From: VBDM01 sp049802235
Lineage (GTDB): Bacteria; Pseudomonadota; Gammaproteobacteria; Burkholderiales; SG8-39
Reading direction: 5' to 3'
Assembly (NCBI GenBank): GCA_049802235.1
Contig: JBARMB010000037.1
Location: 57,169-121,168 of the forward strand
Length of the DNA: 64,000 nt
Shown: positions 7,729-16,262 of the stretch, one piece after another
How the letters are laid out: each line of letters opens with the position of its first letter
Numbering within the stretch: the first letter of the stretch is position 1
Position numbers and translations under genes: made by a program
Notes under the pieces: generated by a model
Database searches by the model: none
The model's input: only the letters and a program-made list of their open reading frames with translations
Told to the model about the DNA's origin: nothing

Positions 7729-9270
7729 TCACCTCCGGGCGGAGGGTTGTCGGCACCAGATCTCGTACAAATTCTGAAAGGCATCCGGATTGCGCCGTTC
7801 GAATTCCCACCAGCGATCCAGATCGCGTCGGTGTTTGGTGCCGGGGACGGGCGTCCAATACTGGTTGCCGATCGGCTTCGGTATCTCGAATCCTCGAAAT
7901 TCAAGACCCAACGCGTTCATGGCTTGCGCAAGCTGCGGGATAGTAAATCGATGCTCTACCGGGTGGAACAGCAAATCCTTGCATCGACTGAGATCGAAGA
8001 AGTCGCCGCGCGTCGGCAGCGCGTCGTCGATCGTCGTGGGGCTGTCCTGCATCAGACGATATCGGTAGGCGCGAATCTCATCGTTGTTTATCGCGGTAAT
8101 TCGATGCTCGTATTCGCGGCGCAGCCTCACAATTTCACGTCGCGCCAGCTCGCTGTACAACGAAATGTGCACGACGCCTCCGGGCCTTACTCTTCCGACG
8201 ACGGCCTTGCCGCCCTCCAGAGGGTCCCGCATGTGGTGTAACACCCCGGTGCACTCGACGATATCGAATTGCTGGCCGAGTTTGGGCAGGTCCAGGATGT
8301 CCACCTGCAGGAACTTCATTCGGTCGTGGACCTGATATTTGCGCGCCATGCGTGCCGCATACGCCAGGCTCGCCTGGCTCAGATCGGCCCCCCACACCCG
8401 CGCGTTCTCGCCCAGGCCCAGCGCAATTTGTATCGCCTTGGACCCCGTCCCGCAGCCGGCCACCAATACATCGAAGGGCCGCTCCAGGAACGCCAATTCG
8501 TCATGCTGGAATAGCTCCCGCAAAAATTGCTGACGCGATCCGGGTACCGGCTCCTTGATCTTTATCCACCGTGGATACGGGTAGGCCTCGTAATTGGCTG
8601 CCACTTGACGCGAGACGGGATCCTTGATCGCTCCAAAGCTCTCTATCGATTGCTTGATTGCCATCTCTTCTTCATAGACGGCGACATAGTCCCGCACTAG
8701 GGTCTCAAGCTTGCCGGGCAGCCCTTCCCACGTTTTTGTGTGCTGCGTGGCCGGTGCGCCCAAGCCCAGCAGCTCGTACAGCGGCCGATACATGGCCAGC
8801 ACAGCCAGTGCTTGCCACGCGGAGGCTGCTGCCGTCGTCGGCGTGCCGCCCGGCGCGATCAATGCTGTCACGCGCTGTTGTTCTTCCTGGGAGACGAACC
8901 AGACGTATTCGTTGTTGATGCATTGCTGGATCAGCGCGCAGACCAGGCTCTGCACGTAGGCTTCGCGCAGCGGTTCCGGCGCACCCAGCAGCAGTTGCTT
9001 GCGCACGGCGGTGAGCAGCAGTTCGGTGTCGATATCGCGATTGATATCGTGCTCGAGTACCTCGAGAAGGGATGGATCCTCCAATGCCGGGCGTCCGTTG
9101 GGGGAGAGCAGCCAGCGCGCGGCCTCATCCCATCCCGAAACGCGTCCGAGCTTGAGCGCGCGAGCAAGCGGTGGGGGCTTCCTGAGCAGGGCCCTGAGCA
9201 GCGGGGCCAACGCGGAGCGTTTCGCCGCCAGCTTCAGCGCGTGGGTGACTTGTTCGGCCAGCACGTTCAT
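7729..9270 (-). CDS. Large class I SAM-dependent methyltransferase with unknown N-terminal domain
   Basis: A 513-aa protein. Residues about 215-400 form a Rossmann methyltransferase: NYEAYPYPRW (227-236), motif I VLVAGCGTGSK (268-278), the acidic motif WGADLSQ, and VECTGVLHHMRDP. The first 210 residues are helical, contain no motif I recognise and include many leucines and alanines. The C-terminal 110 residues end in WWEFERRNPDAFQNLYEIW. The YPYPRW preface is typical of methyltransferases that act on large or carrier-bound substrates. It lies between hydrolase 2 and the acetyltransferase on the same strand, so it may methylate the ACP-pathway product or a glycan. The substrate is unknown. Confidence 0.85.
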   Translation of the reverse strand: MNVLAEQVTHALKLAAKRSALAPLLRALLRKPPPLARALKLGRVSGWDEAARWLLSPNGRPALEDPSLLEVLEHDINRDIDTELLLTAVRKQLLLGAPEPLREAYVQSLVCALIQQCINNEYVWFVSQEEQQRVTALIAPGGTPTTAAASAWQALAVLAMYRPLYELLGLGAPATQHTKTWEGLPGKLETLVRDYVAVYEEEMAIKQSIESFGAIKDPVSRQVAANYEAYPYPRWIKIKEPVPGSRQQFLRELFQHDELAFLERPFDVLVAGCGTGSKAIQIALGLGENARVWGADLSQASLAYAARMARKYQVHDRMKFLQVDILDLPKLGQQFDIVECTGVLHHMRDPLEGGKAVVGRVRPGGVVHISLYSELARREIVRLRREYEHRITAINNDEIRAYRYRLMQDSPTTIDDALPTRGDFFDLSRCKDLLFHPVEHRFTIPQLAQAMNALGLEFRGFEIPKPIGNQYWTPVPGTKHRRDLDRWWEFERRNPDAFQNLYEIWCRQPSARR

Positions 9271-9465
9271 TCTCCCTCGCCATTAGAGTGCCGCTTGCTA
9301 CGAGCTGCCTCACTCGGGAAGCTTGATCGCAGGGCCCTTTTTCACCATACCATGGAAACTGCGGTGTGCATCAAAAGCCGCCTCATGAGCTAGGAATACA
9401 CAGGATCACGATTTCTATCGGTGTCTCGCCGTGAGAGGGGTCTGCGAAGGCAATCTTTTCTGCTC

Positions 9466-10305
9466 TTATCCGCGTGTCTCTGCGGCCTGCGATTCATCGC
9501 TGAGACTGCTTTCTGTCGCCGCCAGCAGCGCCTCACATTCGGTAATCTCGAGCGTGGACCAGAAAGGCTCACCTCTGACGGCTGCCGTGCGAACATCCAG
9601 TCCCTTCGATCGCCACGCTTCCAGTGCACGCCGGGACACCGGCGAGAGCTTCGGTTCCGCCATGGCAGTGACTTCCAGGCAATGCACGCGCTTGACCGCC
9701 GGTACCAGATCGGCAAGGCTTAGCGCGTCAATCTCCGCCGCCAATCTCGGGTGCAAATCGTAGCCGGCGATTTCGAGCGGCACTCCGCGGGCAAGGGTCT
9801 CCCGCAGCTCGCGCACGCCGGTCTGCGCGGTCCCTTCCGCGAGCATCTCGGCTGCCAGTCGCAGCCTCAGGAACTGCGTCAAAAACTGTTCGCCGTTGCT
9901 TACCGGCTGCCACAGGAGAAGCTGCTCGACGCCCATGGTGGGGTCGCGGGCGACGTCCGCAGCCAACGTCGCTCCGAGCCGCAATCCCCACAGCCCCAAC
10001 GGACCGCGCACTCGGGATTTCAGCCAGCCGAGGGCGATTTGGAGATCTTGTTTCCAAATTTCCCATCTTGCGTCGGCAAAATCTCCGCTGCTGTCGCCGC
10101 AGCCAAACAGGTCGATCTGCAGCACCGCGTATCCCGCGGCGGCGAGCCTGCGGGACTGCAGCGCCGCCATTCTGCGGGCCTTGTTCATCTCTTCGCAAAA
10201 CGGGTGCGCGTACACGAAGCCGCGGCCCGTGCCGCCGTCCGCGGAGCGGTGATAGATGCAGAATCGATTGCCCGGCTCTGCCGGAAGGAAAAAAGCGCTG
10301 GACAC
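9466..10305 (-). CDS. Exosortase A-associated alpha/beta hydrolase 2
   Basis: A 279-aa alpha/beta-hydrolase-fold protein starting at a GTG. Typical elements are VYAHPFCEEMNKARR (residues 31-45), the oxyanion-like DLFGCGDSSGDF (65-76) and a nucleophile-elbow region LWGLRLGATLAA (105-116). The elbow reads G-L-R-L-G, with arginine 109 where a Ser/Cys nucleophile should be. This fits the exosortase-associated hydrolase-2 subfamily and suggests a non-catalytic or altered role. It starts 20 bp from the end of the ACP gene, in the same operon. Its companion, hydrolase 1, is encoded on the other strand at 11913-12773. Confidence 0.88.
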   Translation of the reverse strand: MSSAFFLPAEPGNRFCIYHRSADGGTGRGFVYAHPFCEEMNKARRMAALQSRRLAAAGYAVLQIDLFGCGDSSGDFADARWEIWKQDLQIALGWLKSRVRGPLGLWGLRLGATLAADVARDPTMGVEQLLLWQPVSNGEQFLTQFLRLRLAAEMLAEGTAQTGVRELRETLARGVPLEIAGYDLHPRLAAEIDALSLADLVPAVKRVHCLEVTAMAEPKLSPVSRRALEAWRSKGLDVRTAAVRGEPFWSTLEITECEALLAATESSLSDESQAAETRG

Positions 10306-10325
10306 GACCGCCCGCAGACCGGCGC

Positions 10326-10577
10326 CTATCGGGGAAGCTTGCGTTCGACGAATTGCGTCAGGCTGTCGAGCGTTTCGAAGGTGGACGCGCCGATCTCATC
10401 GTCCGCGACCGTGATGCCAAAGTGCTCCTCCAGCGCCGTGATGAGATTTACCACCGCCATCGAGTCGAGCTCGGGAACGGCTCCGAGCAGCGGCGCGGCG
10501 GCATCCATCTGCTGCACGCGGCTGCCGATCTGCAACGCGCTGCCCACGACCTTCTTCACATCATCGAGTAATAACAT
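10326..10577 (-). CDS. Acyl carrier protein, exosortase A-associated
   Basis: An 83-aa acyl carrier protein. The phosphopantetheine-attachment serine is S39 in PELDSMAVVNLITALEEHFG, the normal DSM-type motif followed by the acidic helix II. GAGAG precedes the ATG by 7 bp. It is the first gene of the minus-strand unit hydrolase 2, methyltransferase and onward, divergent from the aminotransferase gene. With the AMP ligase it should carry the activated acyl or aminoacyl group of the XrtA accessory pathway. Confidence 0.93.
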   Translation of the reverse strand: MLLLDDVKKVVGSALQIGSRVQQMDAAAPLLGAVPELDSMAVVNLITALEEHFGITVADDEIGASTFETLDSLTQFVERKLPR

Positions 10578-10746
10578 TATAGTCTCTCAAGCGTCGCAAC
10601 GATCATCCGCCGCAATCTTCGGCGGGACCTGCCCCCGCGGCAATATGCATGAGGATACCGGGGGTGTCAAACCAGCCGCGGTGCACTCCCGCGCTCCCAA
10701 CCGAAGGGATATTCCCGCTGGCACGGCTTATGTGGAAGCCAATACA
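10578..10746. promoter_or_regulatory. Divergent intergenic region (ACP / aminotransferase)
   Basis: This 169-bp gap separates divergent transcription units, ACP to the left and aminotransferase to the right, so promoters for both should lie here. I could not identify a convincing -35/-10 pair. GGAAG sits 8 bp before the aminotransferase ATG. Confidence 0.4.
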
Positions 10747-11916
10747 ATGATGCCGGAACAGCAGAATCGTATGCGATCTTATCCAAGACTCCCGGTACTC
10801 GGCTGGTCGGCATTTTCCGGCGAGCGCGCCGCGCCCACCCCCGGGGTGCTGAATGCCCTTCATCGGCGCTATACCACGAGCGGCCGGGCCGCTATCGCGC
10901 TCGCGCTGCGCGCGCTCGAAATCAGGCCGGGCGACAAGGTGCTCGTTCCCACTTACCATTGCCCGACGATGATTGCACCGGTAGTACAGAGCGGCGCACA
11001 GCCGATGTTTTACCCCATCACCGCGTCCGGGGGAGTAGATCTGGAATGGCTCCGGCGTGCGCCCCTTGCCGGCACGCGCGCCATGCTCGCGGCTCACTAC
11101 TTCGGCATTCCGCAACCGATGTCGAGGCTGCGTGCTTTTTGCGACGCCCGTCGAATCGCGCTGATCGAGGACTGTGCGCATGCCTTTTTCGGCATGTCCG
11201 ACGGAGTGGCTGTGGGGAGCTGGGGAGACCTCGCGATCGCGAGCCTGCCGAAGTTCTTCCCCGTGCCCGAGGGCGGCCTGATCGCTTCCGCTGCACGCCC
11301 CTTGAACGGGCTGGCATTTGCGCCATGCAGCTGGCGCGACGAGGTCAAGGCGGCTGCCAACGCCATCGAGATCGGAGCCATTCACGGCCGCTTTCCCGGG
11401 TTGAACGCGCTGCTGCGGGGAGCCTTCGGCGTGAAAAACTGGCTACGCGGCGATGCCTCCGCCGGTGCCTCTGCAGTCCACGGCAGCAAACACGCCGGGC
11501 TGTCGGTCGACACTCGTCTCAACTCGCTTCGGCCGGCCATCGTGGCGCGATGGATCATGAGCAGCGTATGCCAATCCCGGATCGTCGAAAATCGCCGTCG
11601 CAATTACGCAGCGCTTGCAAGTCGGCTGCTGCGAATTGATGGTGCGCGTGCGCTGTACCCGGACTTGCCGGATGGCGCAACGCCCTATGTTCTCCCTCTT
11701 TACGTAGATGACCCTGCGGCGAGTTATCAGCAGCTGCGTTCCGCAGGTGTGCCGATATTCCGCTGGGACGAGGTCTGGCCCGGGACACCGGTGCTCGATG
11801 GCGACCATGGACTGGACTGGGCCTATCGGGTCTATCAGCTTGGCTGCCACCAGGACTTGTCTTTGCCTGATATCGAAGCAATGGCGACCACGGTGCGCGC
11901 ATCCATCCGGCCATGA
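10747..11916 (+). CDS. DegT/DnrJ/EryC1/StrS-family PLP aminotransferase
   Basis: A 389-aa protein with the sugar-aminotransferase pattern: TSGRAAIALALRAL (residues 44-57), DKVLVPTYHCPTM, LIEDCAHAFFG with the PLP-ring aspartate D142, and LPKFFPVPEGG with the Schiff-base lysine K169. GGAAG lies 8 bp before the ATG at 10747; a second ATG follows at once. The open frame reaches 1 kb further upstream, but that part is antisense to the ACP and hydrolase genes and is not coding. The stop overlaps the start of hydrolase 1 (ATGA), so the two are translationally coupled. It probably aminates a keto-sugar or the aldehyde product of the ACP pathway. Confidence 0.9.
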   Translation: MMPEQQNRMRSYPRLPVLGWSAFSGERAAPTPGVLNALHRRYTTSGRAAIALALRALEIRPGDKVLVPTYHCPTMIAPVVQSGAQPMFYPITASGGVDLEWLRRAPLAGTRAMLAAHYFGIPQPMSRLRAFCDARRIALIEDCAHAFFGMSDGVAVGSWGDLAIASLPKFFPVPEGGLIASAARPLNGLAFAPCSWRDEVKAAANAIEIGAIHGRFPGLNALLRGAFGVKNWLRGDASAGASAVHGSKHAGLSVDTRLNSLRPAIVARWIMSSVCQSRIVENRRRNYAALASRLLRIDGARALYPDLPDGATPYVLPLYVDDPAASYQQLRSAGVPIFRWDEVWPGTPVLDGDHGLDWAYRVYQLGCHQDLSLPDIEAMATTVRASIRP

Positions 11917-12773
11917 CCCATAACGAGCATGCGCTCATGTTCGATTGCGAGGGCGAATCGCTCGTCGGGATCTTGAGCGGAACTGGACTTCCGGCAGCGC
12001 GCGGTGTGCTGATCGTGGTGGGCGGGCCGCAGTACCGGGTGGGAAGCCATCGGCAGTTCACGTTGCTGGCCCGCCATCTTGCGGAACGCGGCGTGCCTGC
12101 GTTGCGATTCGATTACCGCGGGATGGGTGACAGCGGCGGCGAGGTACGGACGTTCGAGCGCGTGGGCGTGGATATCCGCTGCGCAATCGACCGGTTCTTC
12201 GCAAGCGTCCCCGGGCTGAAAGACATTGTGATATGGGGTTTGTGCGACGCGGCTTCAGCCGCTCTGTTTTGCGCTCACCAGGACGCGCGCGTGAGCGGGC
12301 TCATTTTGCTTAACCCTTGGGTGCGCACGGAGCAGGGCCTTGCGCGCACGCACCTGCGGCACTATTACCTGCGGCGGCTGTTCCAGACGAGTCTGTGGCA
12401 AAAGATCATACACGGCGAATTCAAATTTCGCGAGGCGGCGGGTGCACTCGGCAAGATCGTCTTTGACGCGATGCGGCCTGGTTCCTCGTCGGAGACCGTC
12501 GAGAAGTCGCCCGCCGGCGAGTCACCCCTCCCGGACCGGATGGAAGACGCGTTACTCAGGTTCCAGGGCAGAGTGCTCTTGATCCTGAGCGGCAACGATC
12601 TCACCGCGCAGGAGTTCAAGGACGTCGTCGCCGGCTCCGGCCGCTGGCGGCGATCGCTCGCAGGCGATCGCGTTACCCGGCACGATCTGCCGGAAGCCAA
12701 CCATACGTTTGCGCGGCGCGAATGGCGCGATCAGGTGGCGCGCTGGACTGAAGAGTGGGTCAAGAGCTTCTAG
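11913..12773 (+). CDS. Exosortase A-associated alpha/beta hydrolase 1
   Basis: A 286-aa alpha/beta hydrolase. It has GVLIVVGGPQYRVGSHRQF (residues 31-49), FDYRGMGDSGG (67-75) and a nucleophile elbow IWGLCDAASAAL in which cysteine 111 takes the place of the usual serine, as in dienelactone hydrolase-type enzymes. The catalytic histidine is likely in PEANHTFARREW near the C-terminus. It overlaps the aminotransferase stop by 4 bp. Cysteine nucleophiles suit thioester chemistry, so release or transfer of the acyl group from the ACP is a reasonable guess. It ends only 3 bp before the convergent beta-helix gene. Confidence 0.9.
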   Translation: MTHNEHALMFDCEGESLVGILSGTGLPAARGVLIVVGGPQYRVGSHRQFTLLARHLAERGVPALRFDYRGMGDSGGEVRTFERVGVDIRCAIDRFFASVPGLKDIVIWGLCDAASAALFCAHQDARVSGLILLNPWVRTEQGLARTHLRHYYLRRLFQTSLWQKIIHGEFKFREAAGALGKIVFDAMRPGSSSETVEKSPAGESPLPDRMEDALLRFQGRVLLILSGNDLTAQEFKDVVAGSGRWRRSLAGDRVTRHDLPEANHTFARREWRDQVARWTEEWVKSF

Positions 12774-12776
12774 AGC

Positions 12777-13979
12777 TCAAGGTTCGCGCTGGTATTCAAG
12801 CGCCCCGGCGTCGAGCTTTCCCGAGTTGCTTCGAGCCCTCGTTTGCGCCTTGTGAGCGTATTCCGCCGTGGGACGGAGCTTAAAGCCATGCGCACTTCCG
12901 GGATCGATGCCGCGGCCGATTGCCGCGGCGCCCGCCCTCAGCCGATAATCGAAGTCTGCCGGATCGACGAAATCGGTTCTTGCGGCGACCACGTTGTTGC
13001 GCAGTTCACCGGGCCCGGTCAGCACGTCGCCCGGCCCGGAGAAGATGTTGTTCACGATCCGCGCTGCGTCGACGCCGGTTCTGACGAAGAGGAAATGGCC
13101 GCCGGCGGGCCGGTCATTCACCACGGTGTTGTTGACGAAGTAGAATTCATTGACCGAGTGCACGAACCCTTCGGCACCGTAGGAAACGATCGTGGGGTTT
13201 TCGGTCGCGGGCCCTTGCTGGATTACGTTGCCGATCACGAACGAGAGTCCACCGTTGGGAAGATCTATGTCGTAGCTTGACGTGCCGTCTTTCTCGTCCA
13301 TGATACGGTTGTAGACGATAGTGTTCCTCAGCGCCCGGCTTTTCACGTTGTGTCCGACGAGCGCGTGATGCACGTAGCTAAAGCGCAGCGTGAAGGATCT
13401 CACGTTGCCGATATAGAGGTTGTGGGTATAGCCGTCGCCGAACCCGTTGTCGGCGAACTCCGAGTGCTCGACGACGACATCGCTCGCCGGGTTGGCACTG
13501 GTGAGGATGCCATTCTCGTTATCGTGGAAATAACAGTCCCGCACCGTCAGGCCGGCGCCTTCGAGCCGGATGCCGGCGCCATTGTGCTCCGGTACCTTCG
13601 CACCGGAGAACTCCATGCCCTCGATCGTGGCGTCGTTGCCCTTAACGACCCAGATCGCCTTGTCTTCGGCCTGGGCGCCGTTGGCGCGCAGGTGGGCGCG
13701 TCCGCCCACCCCGCGGATCGTGAGCCGATGCTGCCGCCAGACCGCGGCGTCGCCGTCGTAGATGCCGGCGTCGATCTCGATGACGTCGCCATCGCGGGCG
13801 ATCGGTGCGGCGGCACTCGGGAGCTTGAGTTCCCGCATCGCGCCGACGCGCAGCACCGCCGGCTGCACCTCTTCGCGCACCGCTTCCTGCGTGTCGGCGG
13901 CGGCTGCCTGCTGGCTCGCTGGCGCGAGCGACATCGCCAATGCGACGGCAAGAATCCGAATCGGTGTTCGCGTTGTCAT
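12777..13979 (-). CDS. Secreted right-handed beta-helix repeat protein
   Basis: A 400-aa protein with a clear Sec signal peptide (MTTRTPIRILAVALAMSLAP followed by A-rich cleavage region). It then has repeated short beta-strand turns of parallel beta-helix type: ATIEGMEFSG, LTVRDCYFHDNENGI, VVVEHSEFADNGFG, HNLYIGNVRSFTLRFSYVHH and RNTIVYNRI. Such folds are common in polysaccharide lyases and epimerases and in carbohydrate-binding proteins. An ATG at 14009 would add ten residues before the signal peptide, but the 13979 start gives the better one. The gene follows VanZ in the same direction. It may trim or bind the exopolysaccharide in the periplasm; no catalytic residues can be assigned. Confidence 0.85.
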   Translation of the reverse strand: MTTRTPIRILAVALAMSLAPASQQAAAADTQEAVREEVQPAVLRVGAMRELKLPSAAAPIARDGDVIEIDAGIYDGDAAVWRQHRLTIRGVGGRAHLRANGAQAEDKAIWVVKGNDATIEGMEFSGAKVPEHNGAGIRLEGAGLTVRDCYFHDNENGILTSANPASDVVVEHSEFADNGFGDGYTHNLYIGNVRSFTLRFSYVHHALVGHNVKSRALRNTIVYNRIMDEKDGTSSYDIDLPNGGLSFVIGNVIQQGPATENPTIVSYGAEGFVHSVNEFYFVNNTVVNDRPAGGHFLFVRTGVDAARIVNNIFSGPGDVLTGPGELRNNVVAARTDFVDPADFDYRLRAGAAAIGRGIDPGSAHGFKLRPTAEYAHKAQTRARSNSGKLDAGALEYQREP

Positions 13980-13995
13980 TCTCGGCGCTGGGAGG

Positions 13996-14460
13996 TTATC
14001 CGTGTTCATCAATATTAATCCGTGGCTTGATGGTTCTTGCTCTTGATCCTATCCAGGCAGCGAGCCAGATTCCAAGCACGGCACCTGCGGCGTCGAGCGT
14101 GACGTCGGTGAGCGATGCATCGCGCCCCGGCACGAAGGACTGGTGCCATTCGTCGAACACGCCGTAGGCCGACGCGATCGTGCAAGCGCCGATCGCCCGC
14201 GCAACCAGCACACGCACCCATTCGCCTAACGCGAGGAACCATGCCCACCCGAGGGTGGCATACGCTGGCACGTGCAAGGCGTTTTGCACCGAAGGCGGCA
14301 TCCAGTAAAACAAGGCGTAGACCGCAGGGTGGTCTGGCAATGGCGTCCCGGACAGCGAAGAGAGCCAGTAGAGCACGCCCATGATCAGGAGGGGCAGGGC
14401 GACGTGCAGCTTGCTCGGCGCCATTCGCGCGCAGTGTGTTGCCAATGCGGAGGAATCCAT
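13996..14460 (-). CDS. VanZ family membrane protein
   Basis: A 154-aa membrane protein with about four hydrophobic segments. The conserved VanZ motif is YGVFDEWHQSFVPGRDASLTD followed by DAAGAVLG. The start at 14460 (MDSSALATHC) gives normal VanZ length; a second ATG at 14424 is possible. VanZ proteins are common in exosortase and EPS loci but have no agreed biochemical role. The gene is upstream of the beta-helix gene, and their ends are only 16 bp apart. Confidence 0.88.
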   Translation of the reverse strand: MDSSALATHCARMAPSKLHVALPLLIMGVLYWLSSLSGTPLPDHPAVYALFYWMPPSVQNALHVPAYATLGWAWFLALGEWVRVLVARAIGACTIASAYGVFDEWHQSFVPGRDASLTDVTLDAAGAVLGIWLAAWIGSRARTIKPRINIDEHG

Positions 14461-14631
14461 CTGAGCGATCTCAAATACAGGTTGGCTGCCGATTGCCGCG
14501 GCAATCCGAGCCCATGGGTCTGGGCGTTTCCATGGTAGACGAATCCCGTGGGAGCTGCACATGCCACGACCAGGCGCAAATACCGAAATGGCATGACCGA
14601 ACACGCCAGGCCAGGGTGGCCAAGTGAGAGA

Positions 14632-15153
14632 TCAGGGACGGACCACCGCGGCGCGCCTCCGCGTCCGGTACCACCGCCGCAGGGCTCGCAGGGCGGGTTT
14701 CTCGACTAGGTACGCTAGGGGGGTCGCCAAGACCAAGGCCGCGGCGAGCGTCACCGTGAAGAGGAGCCACGAGGGGACACCGACCTCGTGAAGGCGAAAC
14801 ATCGTCGAAAAGCCGAGGTTGCGGTGGATGAGATAGAGCGGGTACGAGGTCCCCCCAGCCAGAGCGTCACCGGTGACACGGCAAGGCGGAGGATAGAGCC
14901 TGCTCAGCCGGGAGAACGCGAAGTCCCGCCAGCTGTTGCTCTTCTCGAGGGTGAGGGAGATGACGAAGCCGGAAATGATGAAGAATAGCTGTACAGCGTA
15001 AAACCCGTAGATCGTGTCCGGGTCAAAGCCGAACGGGGCCTCGCGGAAGAACTTGACGCAGTGCGTCGAGTAGCGGGAAACGACGGCGCACATGGCGGCC
15101 GGGCCGCGAAGAACGTCGATTCCCTCGAACCCGTCGCTGTCCTCCGTTTTCAT
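14632..15153 (-). pseudogene. Acyltransferase family 3, internally deleted
   Basis: The 173-codon frame joins two ends of an Acyl_transf_3 membrane acyltransferase. The N-terminal part has EGIDVLRGPAAMCAVV, YGFYAVQLFFIISGFVIS and FAFSRLSRLYPP; the C-terminal part has GGTSYPLYLIHRNLGF and the last helices. A normal member has about 350 residues, and the whole central set of transmembrane helices is missing at residues about 89-95 (near 14,880). The fusion is in frame with no stop, so it may be translated, but it is unlikely to be a working acetyltransferase. It would once have O-acylated a sugar. A TTG or ATG upstream (15210) only adds non-conserved residues. Confidence 0.8.
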
Positions 15154-15278
15154 CGCAATCGCGACCGCTGGAAATCCGCGGTCGTTATCGCCCCGTGTGC
15201 CCTTTGCCAATCCGCAATGGAGCCGAACATGGCACCGCTTTATCGCTTCCCGCGCGTAGGTATCGGCCCTCCGGCTGC

Positions 15279-16262
15279 TCAGTCGCGCACTTTTGTCGAC
15301 CCGCGGGACGCCTGCGCCGGTGCGCCAAGCTGCTTCAGGTTGCTGGCAAGTACATAAAGTATCGTCTTAAGGTGAGCCGGCCGCTCGCGCAGCGCGGCCG
15401 CGAACGCGGCTCGCGCCAGCGTATAGCGTCCGCCTTGATACTGGGCATAGCCGAATTGGTAGTTCAGCGCCCAGAGTCGCGCCCGGAGCTCGGCCTCGGG
15501 GAGCGCGCGTCCATCGGGTCCGGTCGCACCCCACCGCTCGATCGCGCGACGGATCACGGTCAATTCCCAGTTGGTGTCTGGGAATTTGCGGTCGTGCGCG
15601 ACTTGCAACCGGTACAGGGCCAACGGCGCGTCAAGCCGGTCGATCCGGGTTACCCGCGATGCGCGCAGCCAGTAGTCGTAGTCCTGGCCGCGGCGCAGCT
15701 CGGCATCGAAGCCTCCGATGCGCTCGCTGAGATTGCGCCGCATCACCACCGTGCTGGTCCACACTTCACAGTCGAGCAGCAGCTCGCAGTAGATCCAGCC
15801 TGCGCACTTCGGGTCGACCCGTGCCGATTCCGGCGCGGCGGCGCGCTCGATATGATAGTGGCCGGCCGCGTCCGGATGCAGCAAATGCCAGCGCGTGCAG
15901 CACAGGGCGACATCCGCGTGGCGCTCGAGGTAGTCGACCTGCAGCCGCAGCTTTCCGGGAAGCCAAAGATCGTCGGCGTCGAGCAGCGCCACGTACTCGC
16001 CGCGCGCGCGCCGCATCCCCTCGTTGCGCGCGACGGCGGCGCCGGCGTTCCGTTGCCGTATCAGCGTGACGGCGGCGCCGTAGCGGGCGACGACGTCGCA
16101 GGTATTGTCGGTCGAGCCGTCATCGACGACGATCACCTCGAGCGCCGCATAGTTCTGACCGACGACGCTGTCGAGCGCGTCGCTGATGAAGTGCCCGCAG
16201 TTATAGGCCGGGATGACGATCGAGACCAGCGGTGCGCGAGACTGTGCCGAGATACCGTTCAT
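15279..16262 (-). CDS. Glycosyltransferase family 2
   Basis: A 327-aa GT-A glycosyltransferase starting MNGISAQSRAPLVSIVIPAY. Motifs are VIVVDDGSTDNT, RNAGAAVARNEGM and the metal-binding LLDADD (about residues 95-100), followed by RRGQDYDYWLRASR with the ED/QD acid motif. The open frame extends 61 codons upstream, but those are basic and unrelated to the family, so the ATG at 16262 is preferred. The product probably adds one sugar of the repeat unit in the cytoplasm. It is followed by the broken acyltransferase. Confidence 0.92.
   Translation of the reverse strand: MNGISAQSRAPLVSIVIPAYNCGHFISDALDSVVGQNYAALEVIVVDDGSTDNTCDVVARYGAAVTLIRQRNAGAAVARNEGMRRARGEYVALLDADDLWLPGKLRLQVDYLERHADVALCCTRWHLLHPDAAGHYHIERAAAPESARVDPKCAGWIYCELLLDCEVWTSTVVMRRNLSERIGGFDAELRRGQDYDYWLRASRVTRIDRLDAPLALYRLQVAHDRKFPDTNWELTVIRRAIERWGATGPDGRALPEAELRARLWALNYQFGYAQYQGGRYTLARAAFAAALRERPAHLKTILYVLASNLKQLGAPAQASRGSTKVRD

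Noticed and set aside
9751..10746. In-frame upstream extension of the aminotransferase (721-aa frame)
   Set aside because: The extra part overlaps the ACP and hydrolase 2 genes antisense and matches no family; the ATG at 10747 has a ribosome site and starts where the family starts.
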